64,000 nt of DNA from Auanema rhodensis (taxonomy: Eukaryota; Nematoda; Chromadorea; Rhabditida; Rhabditidae). The stretch is from positions 10,478,001 to 10,542,000 of the forward strand of contig OZ059895.1 in assembly GCA_964057225.1 (NCBI GenBank), in the 5' to 3' direction. The position numbers and the translations under genes are program-made. This document shows, in pieces, positions 14,598-22,784 of this stretch; positions within the stretch are counted from its first letter, which is position 1; each line of letters opens with the position of its first letter. The notes under the pieces were generated by a model that saw nothing but the letters and a program-made list of their open reading frames with translations, made no database searches and had not been told where the DNA came from.

Positions 14598-16007
14598 ATG
14601 CCCGTTATTCGCTCTCCAACTAGAGGACAAAACGACATGGTGCATCAAGCCGAGTCCAACGAAGAAACTCGCGCCGAACAATGGAACAGCAGCTGCTCAT
14701 TATTACTCGCTAAGCTCAAGGACAACGACGCAAGGAGGAAATCATATGCGGTACGTCAAGTTACTAATACCTCCAACAAAACCCCAAGCATGATTGACAC
14801 CCGTGAAAGGGAGATTTCAAACATCAATGGGGACATCCTCGCCATCAACAAACTGATGGACGAGATGAAACACATCCCAACCGACCTACGCCCCGAGGAC
14901 CAAAGTCGGATCACGAAGAACGAAGAAACTCTGCGGAAACACATCTCTACCCTACTGTCATACAGTAACGACATACAAGAACAAGTCAACTACCTGAAGG
15001 GTCTCAACCACACTGAGAACAGCCCTGACCCAACACACACAGACAGTTCACAGCCCTCTGAGCACCACCTCATTGGAACTGCTGAACTCACACACGCCAC
15101 ACAACCTCGAAGCTGGGAAACATATCGATCACGGCCAACACTCAAACCTGTCGATATCCCACGCTTCGATGGCAACGTGAAAAGCTGGAAAAACTTTTGG
15201 TGCTTGTTCCACACACTCATACACTCATCGAACATGCCCACCATAGAAAAGTTTAACTACCTTCGCCAGTCATTAACAGGAGAAGCAGCTTCACAAATAG
15301 CTTCATTCCCAACGGATGAAGACTACTACTTCAGCGCAGTACATCACCTGCAGGATCTATATGATGATAACGACAACATCACACAACATCTCATGCTGGA
15401 ATTTCTCCAGATACAAGCGAGAACATCCAACCAGCATGACCTCCTCTCCATGATGGACAAGATCGCAGGCATTTTTCGCCAAACTGAAGGAAACAGGAAC
15501 GCCGAACTCAACTCCCTCGCTGTAGTTATCTTACACAAGAAACTACCAGGGAACCTTCTCCAAGAGATCTACAAATCATTCCCCTCGGGAAAAACACCTG
15601 ACATCAGAGACCTAGTAGACATCACAAGGCGACATATCCGATGCCAAAACAAGGTGAAAATTTTCGCAGCAGATCGGTTCGAGAAACCAATCACACGAGT
15701 CTACAACTCACCACCAGGGAACACCTACAATTCCCAACGCAACAAACCAGAAGCTAAAAAACTAGCAAAAACATCCAGTTGCATCTTCTGCCAGAAACCT
15801 CACGCCCCATGGGACTGTGACACAACAAAGTCGAGGAAGGAGCGTCTAACCATTCTCAACCAGGAAAAGAGATGCATCAACTGTCTCCGCAAAACACACA
15901 ACACGGAGTCATGTCCAAGCAAACGAACATGCTCCAAATGCGGAGAAAAACACATCGACATCTTATGCGCTAATAAAAAGAAGACGACCAAAGTCAACTT
16001 AATTGAG
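14598..16007 (+). other. Gag region of the polyprotein
   Basis: Residues 1 to about 470 form the structural protein that would package the RNA. Residues 65-140 are rich in charged heptad-like stretches and look coiled-coil. From about 187 to 350 lies the Pao-type Gag domain seen in BEL elements (DUF1759-like; motifs IPRFDGN and F-YLRQSLTGEA). Three zinc knuckles follow: CX2CX3HX4C at 395, CX2CX4HX4C at 426 and CX2CX3HX4C at 445. The first and third have one residue less than the classical spacing. The C-terminal limit is a guess based on where the protease begins. Confidence 0.85.
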
Positions 16008-19000
16008 AGCACACCCTACAATGACGAGGAAACCGAAGAACACACGGTTCAATTTTCCTCCCAGTTCTCTACCAATCAATTCAAAAGCGCCCTCCTTCCA
16101 ATAGGAGAAATCAAGATAATGACGAATGGAAAATTTTCCACAATCCCAGCCATCTTGGACTCTGGATCGGACACATCTTTCATCGAAGAAGAACTTGCCA
16201 AAGAACTTCAACTACCCGTTATAGAATCTAAACGCGTAAAAATCAAGACTTTCGGCAACACAAAAAGCGTTGAACACCTCACAAAGGTGAAAGCAACAAT
16301 CAAAGGAACAGTCTCCAACATCACTGCACATCTTTGGACAAAAAAGACCTTGACGGGTCCCATCAAAACAGTCCGAATTCCAAAATCAGACAACTCCACC
16401 TTCAAATTAAATCAAGGAACCTACGTCAATCCACGCATACTCATAGGCTCCGATTTAATGTGGCAAGCTCTGACAGCCATTATACCAATCTCTGACGACC
16501 ACATACAAGTCAAGACACAATTTGGAGACTTCATAACAGGAAAAGCAAGCGACCAACCATCCATCAACGCCTTCTCAGTTATAACTGGAAACACCTCTAT
16601 CCCGATAGACACATGGAACAAAAACTTCATCGAGGAGCAGCAAGAATTTACGGGAACCGAACAAGAAGAAAAACAAGCACGAGACAAACTAGTATTGGAA
16701 CAATTCCAATCCACCATCCAAAAAAGAGACGATGGTTATTACGTCTCCTTCCCATGGAAAGACAACATCAATCTTCTCCCCGACAACAAATCACTTGCTC
16801 ACAGACGTCGTATAAGTCTAGTCGTAAAATTATCTCAACAACCAGATTCACTAGCAGCATACGACAAAATCATTCAAGAACAACTAGACAATGGAATAAT
16901 CGAACCAGCAGAAGAACCATACCCTGACGCTCAAACGATACACTACATTGCTCATCAAGCAGTTCTGACCCCACAAAAGGAAACAACCAAACTAAGGATA
17001 GTATACGACGCTTCCGGACACTACCAGAACAGACCCAGTCTGAACGACGTCATCCATCAAGGACCACTAATCCTACCATCACTAGTAGGAATGATTTTAC
17101 GCTTCCGCTGCGGGAAAATGGCACTGATAGCAGACGTAAAGAAAGCATTTCTTCAAATAAGACTCCACGAGTCAGAACGTGACGCTACAAGATTCTTTTG
17201 GCTGAGAGATATCTCCAAACCAATGAGCACCGAAAATACAAGAACCCTACGCTTCTGTAGAGTTCCCTTTGGAATCAATGCCTCGCCATTTCTCCTCGCA
17301 GCCACAATTCGTCATCATCTGGAACAAAGAAGCAACGAAAACTTCCTAGCCCACCAAATTAAAGAGAACCTTTACGTGGACAACCTATTACTTGCCACAA
17401 ACTCAGAAGAAGACCTCAAACTGGGATACCAAGAAACAAAGGACATATTCGCAGAAATGAACATGACACTACAAGAATTCATAACGAACAGTCCGGACTT
17501 CAACAAAAACCTACTACTAGAGGAGAAAAACACCTCAGCAAAACCAAAAGTTCTTGGATTACCATGGGACACAGAAACGGACCAATGGATCATCCAAACC
17601 AAGCTTCCAGAAACAAAACTGACCAAACGTGGTATTACACAAGCCATTGCATCGATCTTTGACCCCATGGGTTTGATAAGTCCATGCCTACACCCACTAC
17701 GACTCTTCCTACAGAATCTATGGACAGAGAATTACGACTGGGACACTACGTTGCCTGAAGAACACCAAAAAACATGGCATACACTAGCCGAAAACTTCAA
17801 CTTCAACAAAACTCAGCAACGAGCCCTACCAGAAGATCCGAATCAGCAGTACCACTTAGTTACCTGCACAGATTCTAGCGGATCAGCCCTAGGATTCTGC
17901 ACATACCTCCTGGCAGCCACATCACGCATACCTACCTTGATCTTCGCTAAATCCAAGCTACACTCAAAGAACTCCAACATCACCATCCCGAAAGCAGAAA
18001 TATCAGCTCTCACAGTAGGTGTCACAAACACCAACAAAATCATCAAAGAAATGAAAGACAACATCAAAATCTTGTCTACAACATTTTTATCGGACTCAGA
18101 AATAACGTTAGCATGGATAAGACGAAAACCTGATCAGAAGACAACAGGAGTCTTAGTACAAAACAGAATCAAGGAAATCTACGACCACATCGACCAAATC
18201 GAAGATATGGATATCAAGACATACTTTGGTTACATCAACACCAAAGACAACCCAGCCGACATTGCCACAAGAGGTTGCACAACAGACGAGCTACTAAATC
18301 ATTTCTGGTGGAATCCCAAAGCACAAATTGACAAAGCCATTAATGGTCCGCTCTTCTCATTACCTCAACCAGAAATCACAGTGAATACAGCTAGGACATC
18401 TGAAGAATACGAAGAATCCTGGCTAGAACACTGCAACACATGGATCCAAGCACAAGAAAAATGGATCGCAGAGAATTATTCGCTGTTAGAGAAACGACTA
18501 CCGACACATTACGAAGAAGCCGAACTGAACCTTCTCCATCTGCATCAACACAACCTACTCGTACGTCTTACAGCAGCACAACGAAACGACTTAAGACCAC
18601 TGTTGAAAGATCATCTTTGGCACAGCCGCGGACGAATGCAGAATAGTGAACTAGATGAGAGTGCAAAACTTCCTATCATCGTCTTACCCAAAACAAGGAC
18701 AGCCACCTTAATTATCGAACACGTCCACAACCAATTTCACAAAAGCACGTCACACACCATGGCCGAAGTTCGACAGAAATTCTGGATACCACAACTTCGC
18801 TCACAAACCATCTCAGTCATACGAAGATGCGTAGAGTGCCAACGCATGAACAACCGACCATTCACGTACCCCCCCTCTGGCGACATACCCAGCAGAAGAC
18901 TCAACCGAAGCCGACCATTCCAACACATAGGCCTCGACTACTTCGGACCGCTGACGGTAAAGGACAAACCTCACAAAGTATGGGGTTGCATCTATACCTG

Positions 19001-22000
19001 CACAGTCACACGCCTACTACACTTAGAAGTTATAGAAGACCTTACCACAAAAGCATTTCTTAACTGTCTAAGGAAGATATGGGCACGTAGAGGATATCCG
19101 GAAAGCATCACTTGCGACAACGCCACCACATTCGAACTAGGACAGAAAGTGGCAAACAGACTGTTCAGCATCGCCAACACGACACAAACAGGTGACAGCC
19201 ATAAAATAAAATGGCACAACATAACACCTTACGCCCCCTGGCAAGGAGGATTCTACGAACGCCTTATCCGATCAGTAAAAGACTCTCTTCACAAAACCAT
19301 GAAGAACATACCAACAAGCGAAGAACTGTCAATCACCTTAGCTGAATGTGAAGCAACACTCAACACTCGCCCACTCACATACATCGGATCCGACACAGGA
19401 ACAGATGAAATAATCAGACCATGTGACTTTATTCACAAAGACTTGGACCTTAACATTTCATTCCACTCGGACGATGACGACGAAGAATACCTCGACAACC
19501 CTGCCTTACAAACAAGAGCAGACACAGAAAAAGCCATCCATTCCTCCAGACAACGCACAAACAAATTCTGGGAGTTATGGATCGAACTCTACCTCAAAGA
19601 GTTAAGAGAACACCACAAGAACAACATCTCGGTGAAGAAAGCTGGTTCCAATCAACAGCCAAGAATCGACCAATACGTACTTATCAACGACAGTCCGATA
19701 CCTCGGTACAAATGGCCGATTGGAAAAATCACACATATCTCACCAGACAAGAACGGACAGACCAGAGAAGTCACGCTTCTTTCAGAATCAGGCAGAGAAC
19801 TCAAACGACCAGTGAACCTTCTACATCCGCTGGAACTCTCAGACGACGACATTCCTGAAAGACTACGAAACACTAATCCTTCGAGAGATGTCCCACCAAT
19901 AAGGCAGTCTAATCCAAGGAACGTACCTAGATTATGGTACGGAGAACAAAGAACAAACCTATTCAGCTTTCTATCAATATTCTCAATACTTCTACCCATC
20001 ATCTCTGCCACACCAACAATATCTTGCAACTACCAAGGAGTTCAAATTCAAGGAATCTCGACAAACAATCAACAAGTATGCATCCACAACACATGCTATA
20101 ACAACAGCCACGATGGAAACCTTATATTTCCCCCAGCGGACATCCTAACCAACTACGACGTAAGCTGGACCTTCCAACACAATTCCAGAATTCATCACAT
20201 GATGATCACATGCCCAGCGGTACATTTCTGCTCCACTGTCACATGCACCTTCTGCACTGCTACACTTTTCAATCCATCTTGCTGGCCATGGACATCAATG
20301 CTACTTCTCACATTTCTTACATACATGCTCACAGCCTTATGCTACGGCATTCTATACACACCATGGGTCATAGGAAAACCAATCCGACTTTGGATACGAT
20401 TATGCACCACCATCATAATGACCATAATCAAGACGATCCGACACACACGTCAACCGAGGCCGCACAAATCAGCCATACCACTCCTAGCTCTGATGAGTTT
20501 GATACAAGTAACCTTCTCATGCCAAGAACTCGCGATCACATCCTCCGAACAGTCCACTTGCATCCAAGAGAAATGCCACATACAAACCACGCATAATCTC
20601 AACATCAGTCCATACACTCAAGAAGCCTGCCTCACATTATCAAACAATCAAGACAATATCTCTTTCTTGAGAATACAGTGGATCAAAACCAACTACAAGT
20701 GTGAGACTCGGTCCCTTTACTTCACAAGAGAATCAAAGACTCACGTACAAGACAGCAAAAGATGCCCACACACTGGATCATGCCAAGAAGAAAAATGCAG
20801 CAACATCACCCCAAACTCAACTGTCAGCGAACTTCACATAGCTAACCAGTACCCAGGAACAACACACTGCACAGAATCCTGTGGTGGCATAGGATGCGGA
20901 TGTTTTTACCCTTCATCAGGATGTCTTTTCTACAGAACCTACCAGAAGCCGACTGATACCTCGATATATGAAGTATACGACTGCAACTCTTGGACACCTA
21001 CAACGGACCTCAGCCTAACATACCGAAACGGATCAACCACCATCTCCAAAAACGTCACTCTATACTCTGACGTTCCGAAGCACATATATCCATTCACGCT
21101 AACTATTACAAGCCTCTCACCGCCAGTCATACCTGCGATGCAATACAAATTCATCCGCAACCTTACAAGAACAGCTATATGGAATCAACAACCCATGCTC
21201 TCATGCTCGAGCAGAAGAGACGCTATAAACATGAACTGTAACGCCACACCCACCTGCGTTTGCACACCGGCAGAAGACCAGGTCAACTGCCAGTGCCACG
21301 AAACATCCATCACCTCAGCCTTTACCAACGTACAATCAGCTATTCCAATGCTAACACCCTCATACATGATCATGAACGAGGAAAGAAACTTACGGATCAA
21401 CATTAACAGCAACATGTTAACTGTAATCCACATCAAAATCGACGGGGAATTCCACACTTCCTCATCTCAAGACTCCACACATTGCAACATTCAGGATTCA
21501 CCATTAACCGGATGTTACAACTGCAACCGAGGAGCCCAAGCAAGTATCACATGTACTTCACCTCAACCAACTCTGGCAGCTATACAATGTGGTGAATCCG
21601 CATTCATGACACAATGCAGTCCACAAGGAACAACCAACTCCATCCAGCTGCCTATCACCTCAGCCTCACCTAGGATCACATGCACATACACCTGCGGAAC
21701 ACATGAAAACACATTCCTCCTCTCAGGAATGCTGTACTACGTCAACACACTTCAAGACCTACGCTCTCATTACATACTCGGGAATCACTCGTCTCTCCAA
21801 GAAACAGCCTTCACCTTTTCTTGGCCCGACATTACTCACTTCTACAACATCTATCAGGAATGGTACAAAGCATTAGCAACCTGTCTACTCATTGCCATAA
21901 TCGCTTTTACCTTTTCCTATTACATCATTACAACATACGCTACCAGACTAGCACTAGGCACCGCCCACTACATGGCTGCCGCAACATGTTACATCTTCCT

Positions 22001-22334
22001 CATTCCCCTCCGCGTCTTTATCATTTTTTGGCGCCAGCTCCTTCTCCTAAAGTCAAGGAAAACTCACATCCTAGTAGTATTCATTCTATTCACTATGTCA
22101 CTCGCCAACACTAGAGCCTGCGAAATCAACCTAATCTTGCAAAGATCACAAGAAAGATGCGACTCGTTTCTGAAGCTCACAAGAGAGAAACGGATTGAAT
22201 GCTTGAAGGAACTCACCCAGCACATGGACCAATCACATAGGGATTTTTACAAAACTGAGACTAGAAAAGAAATGGAACAAGAAATTCTACCCACTAAGAG
22301 GAACAAGACTCAGGCGGCGATCATCACCATATAG
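14598..22334 (+). CDS. Gag-Pol-Env polyprotein of BEL/Pao retroelement (2578 aa)
   Basis: One uninterrupted frame from ATG 14598 to TAG 22332-22334. In order: a coiled-coil-like N-terminus (about 65-140); a Pao-type Gag core starting at the IPRFDGN motif (187); three CCHC knuckles (395, 426, 445); a retropepsin with DSG at 521-523 and ILIGSD at 614-619; an RT with ADVKKAF (D846), VPFG (889-892) and YVDN (926-929); an RNase H triad D1092/E1134/D1166; an integrase with an HHCC region (H1377, H1381, C1411, C1414) and D1447/D1507/E1554; a C-terminal integrase-associated domain (about 1694-1747); then an Env-like part (about 1785-2578). The mature proteins would be released by the encoded protease and probably host signal peptidase. 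The start is uncertain: Met1 lies within U5, and Met14 straddles the LTR/primer-site junction. No frameshift or stop separates Gag, Pol and Env, so relative amounts must be set by splicing or proteolysis, which the sequence does not reveal. Confidence 0.95.
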   Translation: MPVIRSPTRGQNDMVHQAESNEETRAEQWNSSCSLLLAKLKDNDARRKSYAVRQVTNTSNKTPSMIDTREREISNINGDILAINKLMDEMKHIPTDLRPEDQSRITKNEETLRKHISTLLSYSNDIQEQVNYLKGLNHTENSPDPTHTDSSQPSEHHLIGTAELTHATQPRSWETYRSRPTLKPVDIPRFDGNVKSWKNFWCLFHTLIHSSNMPTIEKFNYLRQSLTGEAASQIASFPTDEDYYFSAVHHLQDLYDDNDNITQHLMLEFLQIQARTSNQHDLLSMMDKIAGIFRQTEGNRNAELNSLAVVILHKKLPGNLLQEIYKSFPSGKTPDIRDLVDITRRHIRCQNKVKIFAADRFEKPITRVYNSPPGNTYNSQRNKPEAKKLAKTSSCIFCQKPHAPWDCDTTKSRKERLTILNQEKRCINCLRKTHNTESCPSKRTCSKCGEKHIDILCANKKKTTKVNLIESTPYNDEETEEHTVQFSSQFSTNQFKSALLPIGEIKIMTNGKFSTIPAILDSGSDTSFIEEELAKELQLPVIESKRVKIKTFGNTKSVEHLTKVKATIKGTVSNITAHLWTKKTLTGPIKTVRIPKSDNSTFKLNQGTYVNPRILIGSDLMWQALTAIIPISDDHIQVKTQFGDFITGKASDQPSINAFSVITGNTSIPIDTWNKNFIEEQQEFTGTEQEEKQARDKLVLEQFQSTIQKRDDGYYVSFPWKDNINLLPDNKSLAHRRRISLVVKLSQQPDSLAAYDKIIQEQLDNGIIEPAEEPYPDAQTIHYIAHQAVLTPQKETTKLRIVYDASGHYQNRPSLNDVIHQGPLILPSLVGMILRFRCGKMALIADVKKAFLQIRLHESERDATRFFWLRDISKPMSTENTRTLRFCRVPFGINASPFLLAATIRHHLEQRSNENFLAHQIKENLYVDNLLLATNSEEDLKLGYQETKDIFAEMNMTLQEFITNSPDFNKNLLLEEKNTSAKPKVLGLPWDTETDQWIIQTKLPETKLTKRGITQAIASIFDPMGLISPCLHPLRLFLQNLWTENYDWDTTLPEEHQKTWHTLAENFNFNKTQQRALPEDPNQQYHLVTCTDSSGSALGFCTYLLAATSRIPTLIFAKSKLHSKNSNITIPKAEISALTVGVTNTNKIIKEMKDNIKILSTTFLSDSEITLAWIRRKPDQKTTGVLVQNRIKEIYDHIDQIEDMDIKTYFGYINTKDNPADIATRGCTTDELLNHFWWNPKAQIDKAINGPLFSLPQPEITVNTARTSEEYEESWLEHCNTWIQAQEKWIAENYSLLEKRLPTHYEEAELNLLHLHQHNLLVRLTAAQRNDLRPLLKDHLWHSRGRMQNSELDESAKLPIIVLPKTRTATLIIEHVHNQFHKSTSHTMAEVRQKFWIPQLRSQTISVIRRCVECQRMNNRPFTYPPSGDIPSRRLNRSRPFQHIGLDYFGPLTVKDKPHKVWGCIYTCTVTRLLHLEVIEDLTTKAFLNCLRKIWARRGYPESITCDNATTFELGQKVANRLFSIANTTQTGDSHKIKWHNITPYAPWQGGFYERLIRSVKDSLHKTMKNIPTSEELSITLAECEATLNTRPLTYIGSDTGTDEIIRPCDFIHKDLDLNISFHSDDDDEEYLDNPALQTRADTEKAIHSSRQRTNKFWELWIELYLKELREHHKNNISVKKAGSNQQPRIDQYVLINDSPIPRYKWPIGKITHISPDKNGQTREVTLLSESGRELKRPVNLLHPLELSDDDIPERLRNTNPSRDVPPIRQSNPRNVPRLWYGEQRTNLFSFLSIFSILLPIISATPTISCNYQGVQIQGISTNNQQVCIHNTCYNNSHDGNLIFPPADILTNYDVSWTFQHNSRIHHMMITCPAVHFCSTVTCTFCTATLFNPSCWPWTSMLLLTFLTYMLTALCYGILYTPWVIGKPIRLWIRLCTTIIMTIIKTIRHTRQPRPHKSAIPLLALMSLIQVTFSCQELAITSSEQSTCIQEKCHIQTTHNLNISPYTQEACLTLSNNQDNISFLRIQWIKTNYKCETRSLYFTRESKTHVQDSKRCPHTGSCQEEKCSNITPNSTVSELHIANQYPGTTHCTESCGGIGCGCFYPSSGCLFYRTYQKPTDTSIYEVYDCNSWTPTTDLSLTYRNGSTTISKNVTLYSDVPKHIYPFTLTITSLSPPVIPAMQYKFIRNLTRTAIWNQQPMLSCSSRRDAINMNCNATPTCVCTPAEDQVNCQCHETSITSAFTNVQSAIPMLTPSYMIMNEERNLRININSNMLTVIHIKIDGEFHTSSSQDSTHCNIQDSPLTGCYNCNRGAQASITCTSPQPTLAAIQCGESAFMTQCSPQGTTNSIQLPITSASPRITCTYTCGTHENTFLLSGMLYYVNTLQDLRSHYILGNHSSLQETAFTFSWPDITHFYNIYQEWYKALATCLLIAIIAFTFSYYIITTYATRLALGTAHYMAAATCYIFLIPLRVFIIFWRQLLLLKSRKTHILVVFILFTMSLANTRACEINLILQRSQERCDSFLKLTREKRIECLKELTQHMDQSHRDFYKTETRKEMEQEILPTKRNKTQAAIITI
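14638..14655 (+). other. Primer-binding site for minus-strand synthesis
   Basis: TGGTGCATCAAGCCGAG begins directly after the LTR's terminal CA, where reverse transcription is primed. It would pair with a tRNA ending ...GATGCACCA. From memory, nematode tRNA-Gly(GCC) ends this way, giving a 9-base match (TGGTGCATC) before divergence. The tRNA assignment is tentative. The site is also coding (codons 14 onward). Confidence 0.6.
16065..16487 (+). other. Retroviral-type aspartic protease region
   Basis: Residues about 490-630. The catalytic Asp-Ser-Gly is at 521-523 (DNA 16158-16166) within AILDSGSDTSF. A second conserved hydrophobic-Gly segment, ILIGSD, is at 614-619 and matches the retropepsin C-terminal motif. 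The enzyme acts as a dimer and would cut the polyprotein. Boundaries are approximate. Confidence 0.85.
16905..17432 (+). other. Reverse transcriptase domain (YVDN variant)
   Basis: Residues about 770-945. RIVYDAS (800-806), ADVKKAFLQI with catalytic D846, FCRVPFG (887-892) and LYVDNLLL (Y926, D928, N929) are the conserved RT blocks in order. The second catalytic-box aspartate is Asn (AAC, 17382-17384). I believe some BEL/Pao RTs share this substitution, but I cannot verify it here. The rest of the domain is intact. Confidence 0.9.
17850..18290 (+). other. RNase H domain and BEL-specific tether
   Basis: Residues about 1085-1231. The acidic positions are D1092 (CTDSSG), E1134 (IPKAEISA) and D1166 (FLSDSEI). 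The segment NPADIATRG after the domain is characteristic of BEL/Pao polyproteins. It would degrade the RNA strand of the RNA:DNA hybrid. Confidence 0.85.
18690..19847 (+). other. Integrase domain and C-terminal BEL domain
   Basis: Residues about 1365-1750. An N-terminal zinc region is seen (H1377, H1381, C1411, C1414). The DDE core has D1447 in GLDYFGP, D1507 in TCDNATTF and E1554 in WQGGFYERL, with 59 and 46 residues between them. The last spacing is longer than the 35 of retroviral integrases. A C-terminal KWPIGKI...RPVNLLHPLE segment (about 1694-1747) matches the DUF5641-type domain found in BEL elements. The 5-bp target duplication around the element is the trace of its activity. Confidence 0.88.
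19950..22331 (+). other. Envelope-like module, phlebovirus glycoprotein type
   Basis: Residues about 1785-2578, in frame with Pol. Order: a signal-like segment (1788-1804); a Cys-rich ectodomain of about 95 residues (1805-1899); a long hydrophobic region (1901-1945); a short basic stretch; a second signal-like segment (1961-1974); a large Cys-rich ectodomain (1975 to about 2420); a transmembrane segment (2426-2447) and more hydrophobic sequence (2454-2482); a third signal-like segment (2491-2506); and a charged C-terminal tail to 2578. The Cys cluster C2095, C2100, C2102, C2109 with aromatic residues around it resembles the fusion-loop region of phlebovirus-type class II glycoproteins, as known for nematode Cer7-like elements. 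The assignment rests on motif recognition, not a search. Confidence 0.75.
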
Positions 22335-22358
22335 ATGTTCTCTTCTCGACGGCCGGAG
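22335..22358 (+). other. Spacer between stop codon and 3' LTR; weak polypurine tract
   Basis: Only 24 bp separate the TAG from the 3' LTR. The eight bases before the LTR read GGCCGGAG, only six purines, so this is a poor polypurine tract. A purine-rich stretch lies upstream inside the coding region (about 22263-22285). Where plus-strand synthesis is primed is therefore unclear. Confidence 0.4.
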
Positions 22359-22665
22359 TGTGCTGAAGCACTCTCATCCCGTGATAATAGTGTTCCTCCT
22401 TAGTTTAAGTTCAATTGTACTTCTTTATTGTCCTCTCTTTGTACTATCCATTATCCTCAACTATCTAATCGATAATCCTGTAAGTTGTCACCAACGGCCG
22501 ATTTGCCGATGAATCACCTATCGCCCTTTGCCATCTGATCCATTAGGCAAGATCTTAGGCGCGATAGCCGTCGCCCACTTGCAAGGGGGATGAATCACAT
22601 AGGATTTAGACCCCTCCTCTCGCTTTCTACAATTAATACATTATCTATCACTTCCGGGGACCTAG

Positions 22666-22673
22666 TATATAAA
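22666..22673 (+). promoter_or_regulatory. TATA box of the 3' LTR
   Basis: TATATAAA, identical to the 5' copy. If active it would direct transcription rightward into the satellite array. Confidence 0.55.
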
Positions 22674-22778
22674 CCCGCAATAATTCTTCTAAATCATGTC
22701 TCAATATTATCCTGCCACCGCTATCATCTTCCCGTCAATCTATTTCTGTTTTACTCGTATTGTATTCGTATCACCGAT

Positions 22779-22784
22779 AATAAA
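22779..22784 (+). terminator. Poly(A) signal AATAAA of the 3' LTR
   Basis: AATAAA in the R region, the expected 3' end signal of the retroelement RNA, with cleavage expected about 15-25 bp further on. Confidence 0.7.

Larger units (their letters stand above)
14105..14637 (+). repeat. 5' long terminal repeat (533 bp)
   Basis: Matches 22359-22891 at a constant offset of 8254, with no difference seen. It holds a TATA box (14412-14419) and an AATAAA signal (14525-14530), so U3 is about 14105-14440, R about 14440-14550 and U5 the rest (approximate, inferred from those two signals). U3 contains a 10-bp direct repeat GATGAATCAC (14254-14263 and 14335-14344) and a 7-bp inverted pair CTATCGC/GCGATAG (14264-14270 and 14307-14313). 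The polyprotein start codon (14598) lies inside U5. Confidence 0.96.

Noticed and set aside
19652..20029. 125-aa minus-strand frame and other minus-strand frames in the element
   Set aside because: All lie opposite the intact polyprotein, with no recognisable motif; explained by scarcity of complementary stop codons.
20210..20596. 128-aa frame overlapping the start of env in another frame
   Set aside because: A by-product of the A/C-rich composition; His/Thr-rich with no recognisable domain, and other long shadow frames occur across the polyprotein on both strands.
22335..22358. A normal polypurine tract
   Set aside because: The bases before the LTR include several pyrimidines, so I list only a weak candidate.
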